Below are positions 7,829 through 14,681 of a DNA stretch of 33,287 nucleotides, one piece after another. Below the pieces are notes generated by a model. The model ran no database searches. It had not been told where the DNA came from and was given only the letters and a program-made list of their open reading frames with translations. The stretch lies in contig CACZAZ010000010.1 of the NCBI GenBank assembly GCA_902779285.1, forward strand, positions 1 through 33,287. Direction: 5' to 3'. Both the position numbers and the translations under genes were made by a program. Origin of the DNA: an uncultured Ruminococcus sp. GTDB lineage: Bacteria > Bacillota > Clostridia > Oscillospirales > CAG-272. How positions within the stretch are numbered: position 1 is the stretch's first letter; the number at the start of each line of letters is the position of its first letter.

Positions 7829-8989
7829 AACCCCCGTCTTTTTCGCCGCTTCGATCACGGCGTCGGCAACGGCGCGGGCGACCCTCTTGTCGAGCGCGGA
7901 CGGGATGATATTGGTCTCCGACAACTCGTTTTCGGGGATCAGAGAGGCGATCGCAAACGACGCGGCGGTCTTCATCTCCTCGTTGATCTTCGACGCGCGG
8001 CAGTCGAGCGCGCCCCGGAAGATGCCGGGAAACGCGAGGACGTTGTTGATCTGATTGGGAAAGTCGCTGCGCCCGGTCCCGACGATCCGGGCTCCCGCGG
8101 CCATCGCCTCGTCGGGCATGATCTCGGGGGTCGGATTCGCCATCGGAAAGACGATCGGGTCGTTTGCCATCGAGCCGATCATTTCGGGGGTGACCACGCC
8201 GGGCGCGGACACGCCGATCAGGACGTCGGCGCCCTTCACCGCGTCGGCAAGCGTTCCGCGAAGTCCCCGCGGGTTGGTGATCCGAGCCATCTCCTTCTGC
8301 GCCGGGTTGACCCACGGCTCGCTCTTTTCGACGATCCCCGCGCGGTCGACCATGATCAATTCCCCGAGCCCGAGCCGGAGCAGGTGCCGCCCGATCGCGA
8401 TCCCGGCGGAGCCGGCGCCGTTTACGACGCATCTGATCTCCCCGATCTTTTTCTTCACCACTTTCAGGGCGTTCAGCAGCGCCGCGCCGACCACGACCGC
8501 GGTCCCGTGCTGATCGTCGTGAAAGACCGGGACGTCGCAGATCTCCTGGAGCCGCCGCTCGACTTCAAAACAGCGGGGCGCGGAAATATCTTCGAGGTTG
8601 ATCCCGCCGAACGAGCCCGAGATATGGTAGATTGTCTTCACCAACTCGTCGACGTCCTTGGTCTTGACGCAGATCGGGAAGGCGTCGACGTCCGCGAACG
8701 CCTTGAACAGGGCGCATTTCCCCTCCATGACCGGCATCCCGGCTTCGGGTCCGATGTCCCCGAGCCCGAGCACGGCGGTCCCGTCGGTGATCACCGCCAC
8801 CAGATTCGAGCGGCGGGTCAGGGACCAGGAGAGTTCGGGATCCTTCTCAATGGCGAGGCAGGGCTCCGCCACGCCCGGCGTGTACGCGACCGAAAGGTCG
8901 TGCCGGTCGTTGATCTCAACGCGCGAGATCACCTCGATCTTGCCCCCCCATTTTTTGTGCGCTTCCAGCGATTCCTCTCTGATGGTCAT
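7817..8989 (-). CDS. NAD(P)-dependent malic enzyme
   Basis: Malic enzyme oxidatively decarboxylates malate to pyruvate with NAD(P) and a divalent metal in the cytoplasm. The 390-residue protein is the standard short bacterial form, without a phosphotransacetylase extension. It shows the conserved YTPGVAEPC, VMEGK (catalytic lysine), INLEDISAPRCFE and FHDDQHGTA metal-binding segments in the N-terminal half. The nucleotide-binding GAGSAG and the ANPTPE and GRSDFPNQINN signatures follow in the C-terminal half. GGAGGGG precedes the ATG. It is monocistronic with its own promoter, and its stop lies inside the 3' end of murC, so no intergenic terminator separates the two. Cofactor preference cannot be read from the sequence. 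Confidence 0.95.
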   Translation of the reverse strand: MTIREESLEAHKKWGGKIEVISRVEINDRHDLSVAYTPGVAEPCLAIEKDPELSWSLTRRSNLVAVITDGTAVLGLGDIGPEAGMPVMEGKCALFKAFADVDAFPICVKTKDVDELVKTIYHISGSFGGINLEDISAPRCFEVERRLQEICDVPVFHDDQHGTAVVVGAALLNALKVVKKKIGEIRCVVNGAGSAGIAIGRHLLRLGLGELIMVDRAGIVEKSEPWVNPAQKEMARITNPRGLRGTLADAVKGADVLIGVSAPGVVTPEMIGSMANDPIVFPMANPTPEIMPDEAMAAGARIVGTGRSDFPNQINNVLAFPGIFRGALDCRASKINEEMKTAASFAIASLIPENELSETNIIPSALDKRVARAVADAVIEAAKKTGVSRI

Positions 8990-9017
8990 AACGCCCCTCC
9001 GTTATTTTTCTCCGAAC

Positions 9018-9046
9018 AGTATAGCATACCGCGCCTTTTTTCGCAA
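9018..9046 (-). promoter_or_regulatory. Promoter of the malic enzyme gene
   Basis: On the minus strand TTGCGA (9046-9041) and TATACT (9023-9018) are 17 bp apart. The predicted start leaves a leader of about 20 nt containing the GGAGGGG ribosome binding site. It is back to back with the cca promoter. Confidence 0.75.
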
Positions 9047-9096
9047 CCGTTTCTTTCAAAAAAGCGAAAAAAGCCGTTCCGCAGACCGAAAAGAAC

Positions 9097-9125
9097 TTGA
9101 AAAGCGGAGCGTTGTGTGCTATACT
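9097..9125 (+). promoter_or_regulatory. Promoter of the CCA-adding enzyme gene
   Basis: TTGAAA at 9097-9102 and TATACT at 9120-9125 are separated by 17 bp. The expected transcript has a leader of about 20-25 nt with AAAGGAGAGGG before the ATG at 9155. Confidence 0.8.
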
Positions 9126-9154
9126 GTAAAAAACGCCGAAAGGAGAGGGAACCG

Positions 9155-10369
9155 ATGGACTTTTCGATCCCGGCGGGCTGCCTTGCCCTGATGGAACGGC
9201 TGGCGTCCTGCGGCTATCCCTCTTATCTTGTCGGCGGATGCGTCCGTGACCTCTGCCGCGGCGTCGCCCCCCACGATTACGACCTGACGACCTCCGCCTC
9301 CCCCGACGAAATGAAACGCGTTTTCGCGGATTTCCGCGTGATCGAGACCGGGATCGCCCACGGCACGCTGACGGTACTTTCCGACGGCGAGCCCTACGAG
9401 GTGACGACTTTCCGGATCGACGGCGGCTATTCGGACGGCAGGCACCCCGACGACGTGATCTTCACCCCCTCGCTCGAGGAGGACCTTGCCCGCCGCGACT
9501 TTACCGTCAACGCGATGGCGTACTCGCCGTCCGACGGATTGACCGATCCCTTCGGGGGACAAGCCGACGTCAAACACAAGATCATCCGCGCGGTCGGAGA
9601 GCCCGAACGCCGTTTTTCGGAGGATTCGCTCCGCGTCCTGCGGGCGCTCCGCTTCTCGTCGACGCTCGGTTTTGCGATCGAGCCCGCGACCGCCGCCGCG
9701 CTTTGTAAACTCGCCCCGACCGTTACCCGCGTTTCGCCCGAACGGATCCGGGAGGAACTTCTGAAACTGCTTTCCGGAAAATCGTCGGAGGGCGTTCTGC
9801 TCGCCTACCGCGACGCGCTTTTCGCCGCCGTTCCCGCCCTTTCCCCGATCGGGGAAAAATGGGACGCCGCCGCGAGAGCCGCCGGGGGTCTCTCGTCCGA
9901 CCCCGTTCTCGCGCTCGCCGCCCTCGGTTTGTCTCTCGGAGAAAACGGAGTCGCCGCCCTGTTCCGCGCGCTCAAAACCGACCGGAAGAGCGAAAAACGC
10001 GCCTCCCTCGCCGTCTCCGCTTATTCGGACGGGCTGCCGACCGACCTTTTTGCCGCGGCTGCCTTCCTTATCCGATACGGCGAGGATACCGCCCGCGACG
10101 CCGTCCTGCTCGCAAAAGCGTACGGCGACGGAAACGCGGAGGCGGCGGACAGCGCGATCGACGCTTTCCTTGCGACCGGGCGCCCGTCGACCCTCTCCGA
10201 ACTCGCCGTCCGGGGGGACGATCTCAAAGCGATCGGAATCCCCGCGGGACCGGCTCTGAAAGAAACGCTCGCGACGCTGCTCGACCTTGCGTCAAGAGGC
10301 GAGACCGCAAACGAAAAGAACGCGCTGCTCGCGGCGGCAGCCCGTCTGAAAACCGAACGCAAACGGTAA
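9155..10369 (+). CDS. cca: CCA tRNA nucleotidyltransferase (class II)
   Basis: The enzyme adds or repairs the 3' CCA end of tRNAs using CTP and ATP without a template. It has 404 residues from the ATG preceded by AAAGGAGAGGG; the frame is open to 9116 but the extra residues lack a ribosome binding site. The head carries VGGCVRDLCRG and HDYDL (metal-binding Asp pair). It continues with TFRIDGGYSDGRHP, the RRDFTVNAMAY segment, and the ERRFSEDSLRVLRALRF signature of class II enzymes. The C-terminal half is the less conserved helical tail; I see no HD phosphohydrolase motif. A promoter lies directly upstream and thrH follows after 50 nt, so the two are probably co-transcribed up to the terminator at 11039. 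Confidence 0.95.
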   Translation: MDFSIPAGCLALMERLASCGYPSYLVGGCVRDLCRGVAPHDYDLTTSASPDEMKRVFADFRVIETGIAHGTLTVLSDGEPYEVTTFRIDGGYSDGRHPDDVIFTPSLEEDLARRDFTVNAMAYSPSDGLTDPFGGQADVKHKIIRAVGEPERRFSEDSLRVLRALRFSSTLGFAIEPATAAALCKLAPTVTRVSPERIREELLKLLSGKSSEGVLLAYRDALFAAVPALSPIGEKWDAAARAAGGLSSDPVLALAALGLSLGENGVAALFRALKTDRKSEKRASLAVSAYSDGLPTDLFAAAAFLIRYGEDTARDAVLLAKAYGDGNAEAADSAIDAFLATGRPSTLSELAVRGDDLKAIGIPAGPALKETLATLLDLASRGETANEKNALLAAAARLKTERKR

Positions 10370-10419
10370 ACCCCCGGAAACGGGAGCAAATACATAGGAA
10401 GACCAAAGGAGAAACCACG

Positions 10420-11019
10420 TTGAACATCGTATGCCTTGACATGGAAGGGGTGCTCGTCCCCGAGATCTGGATCGCCTTTTCCCGCGCGACCGGGATCGAC
10501 GAACTCAAACGCACGACGCGCGACGAGCCCGACTACGACAAACTGATGCAGTTCCGGCTCGCGATCCTGAAGGAACACAAGCTCGGGCTGAACGAGATCA
10601 AAAAAGTCATTTCCGGGATCGATCCGTTCCCGGGCGCGAAGGACTTTCTCGACGCGCTGCGCAAGAAGACCCAGGTGCTGATCCTCTCGGACACCTTCGA
10701 GCAGTTCGCCGCCCCCCTGATGGAGAAACTCGGGATGCCGACCCTTTTCTGCAACACGCTCGAGGTCGCCCCGGACGGGGAGATCACCGGCTACCGGATG
10801 CGGATCGCCAACTCCAAACTTTCGACCGTCCGCGCCCTGCAGTCGATCGGATTCGAGACCGTCGCCGCCGGGGACAGTTTCAACGACCTCGGGATGATCC
10901 GCGCGAGCAAAGCCGGCTTCCTTTTCCGCTCGACCGAAAAGATCAAACGGGACAACCCCGATCTGCCCGCCTACGAGGAATTTTCCGATCTGCTCGCGGG
11001 CATCACCGCCGCCCTCTGA
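10420..11019 (+). CDS. thrH: ThrH-type phosphoserine phosphatase / homoserine phosphotransferase
   Basis: This HAD-superfamily protein of 199 residues matches ThrH closely in length and motifs. ThrH hydrolyses phosphoserine and can move its phosphate to homoserine, linking serine and threonine pathways. The N-terminus reads LDMEGVLVPEIWIAF, with the nucleophile Asp7 and the Glu9 that replaces the second Asp of ordinary HAD enzymes, as in ThrH. LILSDTF (motif II) and AAGDSFNDLGM (motif IV) follow. The start is TTG at 10420, chosen because AAAGGAG sits 8 nt upstream and the protein then begins exactly like the family; longer in-frame extension lies within the cca region and is spurious. It is followed by a strong terminator. 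Confidence 0.92.
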   Translation: MNIVCLDMEGVLVPEIWIAFSRATGIDELKRTTRDEPDYDKLMQFRLAILKEHKLGLNEIKKVISGIDPFPGAKDFLDALRKKTQVLILSDTFEQFAAPLMEKLGMPTLFCNTLEVAPDGEITGYRMRIANSKLSTVRALQSIGFETVAAGDSFNDLGMIRASKAGFLFRSTEKIKRDNPDLPAYEEFSDLLAGITAAL

Positions 11020-11038
11020 TCCCCTCGGAACCAAAAAC

Positions 11039-11074
11039 GCGCAGACCGTTTTGCACGGTCTGCGCTTGATTTTT
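11039..11074. terminator. Bidirectional terminator between thrH and the HTH-nucleotidyltransferase gene
   Basis: A perfect 10-bp GC-rich stem (GCGCAGACCG at 11039-11048 with 11056-11065) has a 7-nt loop, then TTGATTTTT. On the minus strand GTTTTT follows the stem, so it serves both convergent genes. Confidence 0.92.
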
Positions 11075-11108
11075 GATAACCGCCCCCCGAAAACGGGAGA
11101 GGGGATCT

Positions 11109-11999
11109 TTACCGGATGCGGTAGGTCTCGTCGAGTTTCTGCAGCTCCGCGAAAGTGTCGATCTCGCAGATGTCCTCGAAGCGGCATTCGCGCACCCCGA
11201 CCTTGTAATCGGAGATGTGATTTTCGAGCGCGACCTGATCCCAGAAGCGCTCCTTGCCGCCCGGGGCGTTGAAATCCTCCTCGAGCTGCCGCCCGAGCCG
11301 TGCGCCGTCCTCCTTGTTCCAGTAGGAGACGCCGACGATCTGGTGACAGTTCGTGCCGCCGATCCCGATCTTGGTGACGATCCCGCGCTTGGTTTCGAGG
11401 CACCAGTCGTCGGTGCGCTCCATCGGGATCCCGAGGTAGTTCGAGCGGTACTGGTACTTCGTGATGAGGGCGGGATTGTAGAGCAGAAGATCGGCTTCGC
11501 AGATATACGCGTTTTCAAGGAAGTGCCGCGCGACGAGGGCGGAACTGATGTTGTTCGCCTCCATATACAGCGGGTTGTCGATGAACACGATATTCGGATA
11601 TTTCGGGAGCAGTTGGTTGAACTGATCCGCGAGATACCCCCGCACGATATAGATCTCCTCGATCCCGACCGAAACGATCGCGTCGAGCAGAGAATCGATG
11701 ATGCGTTTGCCCTTGACCCGTACCAGCGGCTTCGGCGTGTTCAGCGTGATGGGGACCAGGCGCGAGCCGAATCCCGCCGCAAGGAACACCGCCCGTTTTA
11801 CGCGGTAGGGCTCCAGCGCCGCGAGCCCCGCCTCGGTGACCGTTCCGTCCGCGATCAGCCCCTTTTCGGAGAGGGCGGCAACGGTCTTGTTGATCATCCC
11901 GAGCGAGATCTTCGCGCTGCTTGCCAGGGCGCGCTGGGAGAGAGGGCGCTTCGCCGCTTCCAGAGCGGTCAGCACGTCAAATTCTTTTTCCGTCAGCAT
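11109..11999 (-). CDS. Winged-helix/nucleotidyltransferase fusion (LicC-like)
   Basis: This encodes 296 residues. Residues 1-60 form a winged helix-turn-helix (SQRALASSAKISLGMINKTV is the recognition region) of MarR-like type. From about residue 70 comes a nucleotidyltransferase domain with LAAGFGSRLVPIT and NTPKPLV, an IVRGY segment, DNPLY and CEADLLLYNP. This arrangement resembles CTP:phosphocholine (LicC) or related sugar-phosphate cytidylyltransferases that charge envelope decorations. The choline-kinase (LicA-like) domain sometimes fused to such proteins is absent. The ATG at 11999 has an AAGGA site upstream; a longer reading frame to 12119 runs across the promoter and is rejected. The HTH suggests the enzyme may sense its product or regulate its own gene, which is an inference. 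Its substrate is not certain. Confidence 0.85.
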   Translation of the reverse strand: MLTEKEFDVLTALEAAKRPLSQRALASSAKISLGMINKTVAALSEKGLIADGTVTEAGLAALEPYRVKRAVFLAAGFGSRLVPITLNTPKPLVRVKGKRIIDSLLDAIVSVGIEEIYIVRGYLADQFNQLLPKYPNIVFIDNPLYMEANNISSALVARHFLENAYICEADLLLYNPALITKYQYRSNYLGIPMERTDDWCLETKRGIVTKIGIGGTNCHQIVGVSYWNKEDGARLGRQLEEDFNAPGGKERFWDQVALENHISDYKVGVRECRFEDICEIDTFAELQKLDETYRIR

Positions 12000-12077
12000 T
12001 CCGTTTTCCTTCCGTTTTTCCCCTCCGGTCGGGCCGGAAAAGGGATCTCGCCCCAGCGGGGCGTTCAAACGAAAATG

Positions 12078-12106
12078 ATTGTAGCATAAAATTGAACGCT
12101 TGTCAA
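12078..12106 (-). promoter_or_regulatory. Promoter of the HTH-nucleotidyltransferase gene
   Basis: On the minus strand TTGACA (12106-12101) and TACAAT (12083-12078) are 17 bp apart, about 80 nt before the ATG at 11999. This leader is the longest of the clear promoters on the left side and could hold an operator for the encoded HTH, but no obvious inverted repeat is visible. Confidence 0.82.
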
Positions 12107-12166
12107 CCCGTTTCCCCACAATTTTTGTTCAAACGGCGCGGCGGCGCACTTTTTTTGATTTCACTC

Positions 12167-12195
12167 TTTACAATTCGCGCGTAAAATGATATAAT
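12167..12195 (+). promoter_or_regulatory. Promoter of the large plus-strand gene run
   Basis: TTTACA at 12167-12172 and TATAAT at 12190-12195 have a 17-bp spacer. The leader of about 30 nt ends in GAGGA; the site lies within a small AGGAT-3-ATCCT inverted repeat (12220-12232) that could fold over the ribosome binding site. No strong terminator is visible downstream until about 29520. Confidence 0.85.
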
Positions 12196-12232
12196 ATGCA
12201 AGATAAAACTTTTAAAGCGAGGATGATATCCT

Positions 12233-14095
12233 ATGGACTCCAACGTCGAAAGACCGACGGCACCCGCCCCGGAAAAGAAGAAGCGTCCGGCGACGGCGGG
12301 CGAAAAACTTGCCTTTCTCTGGCGCGACAAACGGAACTGGAAGCAGCGGCTGTTCAACGCCCTGCCGGTCTCGTTTGCCGTCGCTTATACGTTCTGCCTT
12401 TTCCAGCCGCTTGAGGTTTTCGTCAAGAACAACAGTTTCCTGCCGTTCGGGATCCGGACGCTGACCCCGCCCCTGATCTTTCTTGCGCTCGGAGTGTTCG
12501 CCGCCCTCGGCGCGCTCCTGACCCTCGTTCGGGGCAAGATCCACAACGCCCTCGTGTCGCTCTCGGTCGGCTTTCTCGTCTGCGGTTATCTGCAGTGCAA
12601 CCTGTTCAATATCGACCACGGCACCCTCGACGGCGCCGACGTCGCGTGGCACGATTACCGCGTGAAAACGATACTCAACCTGGCGCTCTGGGTGATCCTG
12701 ATCCTGCTTCCGTTCCTCGTCCATTATCTGTTCCCGAAGATCTGGAAGTACGCCGTCCGCGGGATCGCGGGGCTCCTGTTCGTCGCGCAGACCGTCGCCC
12801 TGATCGTGATGCTCCTGACCTCCGATTCGCTCTACGACAATTCCCAGAACGGCTACCTCAAACGCGAGGGGATCTACGACGTTTCGGAGAACAATAACGT
12901 CGTCGTCTTCCTGCTCGACCGCTTTGACAACAAGTACGCCGACGCGATCCTCGAAGCCGAGCCGGAACTCGAAAACAAACTCGGCGGCTTCACCTTCTAC
13001 GAGAACTTCGTCGGCAGTTACTCGCGCACCTATCCCTCGGTCGCCTATCTGCTCACCGGGGTCAGGACCGACTATTCGGTGAAGCCGAGAGAATACCTTG
13101 AAAACGCCTTTACGACCTCTCCTTTCCTCGCCGCGCTCCGCGAGAACAAGATCGACGCGCGGATCTACACCGACGTCCCCTACACCATCGGGAACGCCGA
13201 GTGGCTGATCGGCACGGTCGAGAACGCCGCGCCCCCGATGGAACTCCCGCCGAAGGGGAGGATCCTTTCCGCCATGATGATCCTCTCATCCTACCGCTGG
13301 ACGCCCGAGGCGCTGAAACCCTACTTCCACTACTACACCAACGACTATTTCACCTATATCTACGACGATCCCGACGCGAAATACGACGTGTATTCGAGCG
13401 ACGACGTCCGTTTCCGCGCCGACCTCGTCCGCGACGGTCTCACCGTGAAGGACACCGCCGCGACCTACCTGTTCTACCATCTGTCGGGCTCGCACGAACC
13501 CTATTACATGGACGCCGCCGGCAACCGGACGACCTTCCCGACCGACAAGGAGGGAAAGCGCGAGGGACTGCTCCAGCAGACGCGGGGCGATATCGGCACG
13601 CTGCTGATCTATATCGACAAGCTGAAAGAGGCGGGTCTCTACGATAAGACGACGATCATCGTGACCGCCGACCACGGCAGAACGGGGACCATCACCGACC
13701 TCGAACACGCGGACGAGATCGAGAACGTCCTGACGGGTGAGCCCGATACCGGAGAGCGCGTCCCGGTCCTGATGATCAAGCCGGCAGGGGAAGATACGAC
13801 CGTCCCGCTTCGGCGCTCGCAGAAGCAACTCTCCCACGAGAATCTCTGCCCGACCATCCTCGAGGCGCTCGGGCTCGACCACACCGCCGTCGGGAGATCG
13901 GTCGACGATATCGGGGAGGACGAGGAGGTCGTGCGCTACTTCTACATGAACGGGGCGAAAGCCAACCGGACGACCGCATCCCGCGACTGGAATCTCATCA
14001 CCTACAAGATCACGGGCGACGCCAACGACTTCGCGAACTGGGAGCGGATCGACGTCAAGCGGATCGAGTATCCCTACTACGACAGCAGCCGCTGA
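12233..14095 (+). CDS. Membrane sulfatase-fold phosphotransferase (LtaS-like)
   Basis: This encodes 620 residues: a basic cytoplasmic N-terminus, about five membrane segments (near 42-62, 79-99, 104-124, 147-167 and 176-196), then an extracytoplasmic alkaline-phosphatase/sulfatase-fold domain. The domain begins VVVFLLDRFD, where Asp229 is in the position of the first metal ligand. It has SYSRTYPSVAYLLTG with a candidate nucleophile threonine (about 266), SGSHEPYY, and TADHGR at 468-473 with the metal-binding Asp-His pair. Lipoteichoic acid synthases and phosphoethanolamine or phosphoglycerol transferases share this layout, so it probably moves a phospho-alcohol group onto a surface glycan or lipid. 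The exact substrate is unknown. GAGGA precedes the ATG, and a DUF4430 gene follows after 12 nt, suggesting joint function or export-linked expression. Confidence 0.85.
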   Translation: MDSNVERPTAPAPEKKKRPATAGEKLAFLWRDKRNWKQRLFNALPVSFAVAYTFCLFQPLEVFVKNNSFLPFGIRTLTPPLIFLALGVFAALGALLTLVRGKIHNALVSLSVGFLVCGYLQCNLFNIDHGTLDGADVAWHDYRVKTILNLALWVILILLPFLVHYLFPKIWKYAVRGIAGLLFVAQTVALIVMLLTSDSLYDNSQNGYLKREGIYDVSENNNVVVFLLDRFDNKYADAILEAEPELENKLGGFTFYENFVGSYSRTYPSVAYLLTGVRTDYSVKPREYLENAFTTSPFLAALRENKIDARIYTDVPYTIGNAEWLIGTVENAAPPMELPPKGRILSAMMILSSYRWTPEALKPYFHYYTNDYFTYIYDDPDAKYDVYSSDDVRFRADLVRDGLTVKDTAATYLFYHLSGSHEPYYMDAAGNRTTFPTDKEGKREGLLQQTRGDIGTLLIYIDKLKEAGLYDKTTIIVTADHGRTGTITDLEHADEIENVLTGEPDTGERVPVLMIKPAGEDTTVPLRRSQKQLSHENLCPTILEALGLDHTAVGRSVDDIGEDEEVVRYFYMNGAKANRTTASRDWNLITYKITGDANDFANWERIDVKRIEYPYYDSSR

Positions 14096-14107
14096 CGGGA
14101 GCGCGTT

Positions 14108-14656
14108 ATGCCGACCAAACGGATCTGGTTGACCGTTCTTTCGGGCTACCTGCTGCTCGCCGCGATCGTTTGCGCGATCCTGCTTTTCGGGCGGGTCGAG
14201 ACGGTCGACGAACACTACGCCTTCCATCAGGAGGAGATCCCCGAGGGGGCGGATACCGTCACGCTCTCGATCGACTGCCTTGCGCTCGACGGACGTTTGG
14301 ACGAACTCTCCTCCTCGGTAAGGAACGAACTGCCCGACGGGTTGGTCTACCTGCCCGAAACGCGTTTTCTCTATACGGAGGGGATGACAGCGTTCGATCT
14401 TCTTCTCCGCGCCGAAAAACCCGCGCGTCTGCGCATCGCGTACCGATCGGTTTTCGGCGGCACGTTCTACGTTTCCTCGATCAACGATCTCGCTGAGTTT
14501 TCGGCGGGGGGCGAATCGGGCTGGATCGTTCTGGTCAACGGCGCTTTCATCGACCGGAGCGCCTCCGCGTATCCCCTCTCTCCGGGGGACGCCGTCGAAT
14601 GGCGCTATACCGTCTCGTACGGCGACGTGCTGCCGCCCGAACTGCTCTCCGAATGA
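14108..14656 (+). CDS. Membrane-anchored DUF4430 protein
   Basis: This encodes 182 residues. A hydrophobic N-terminal helix (about 6-27) without a lipobox cysteine suggests an uncleaved anchor with the rest outside the cell. The C-terminal half matches DUF4430, a fold related to the cobalamin-binding C-terminal domain of transcobalamin: MTAFDLLLRAEK, GGTFYVSSIND, SGWIVLVNGAF, and SPGDAVEWRY appear in the usual order. DUF4430 domains often accompany ECF vitamin transporters or surface proteins. Here an ECF operon lies on the same strand about 12 kb downstream, while the immediate partner is the LtaS-like gene 12 nt upstream. Ligand binding is possible but not shown. Confidence 0.78.
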   Translation: MPTKRIWLTVLSGYLLLAAIVCAILLFGRVETVDEHYAFHQEEIPEGADTVTLSIDCLALDGRLDELSSSVRNELPDGLVYLPETRFLYTEGMTAFDLLLRAEKPARLRIAYRSVFGGTFYVSSINDLAEFSAGGESGWIVLVNGAFIDRSASAYPLSPGDAVEWRYTVSYGDVLPPELLSE

Positions 14657-14681
14657 TTATTCCGAAGGAAAGGAACCGAGT

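Noticed and set aside
9859..10419. Long N-terminal extension of ThrH
   Set aside because: It overlaps cca in another frame; the TTG at 10420 with AAAGGAG gives the normal ThrH N-terminus.
12000..12119. Longer HTH-nucleotidyltransferase start at 12119
   Set aside because: It would begin upstream of the consensus -35/-10 pair at 12078-12106, so the transcript could not contain it.
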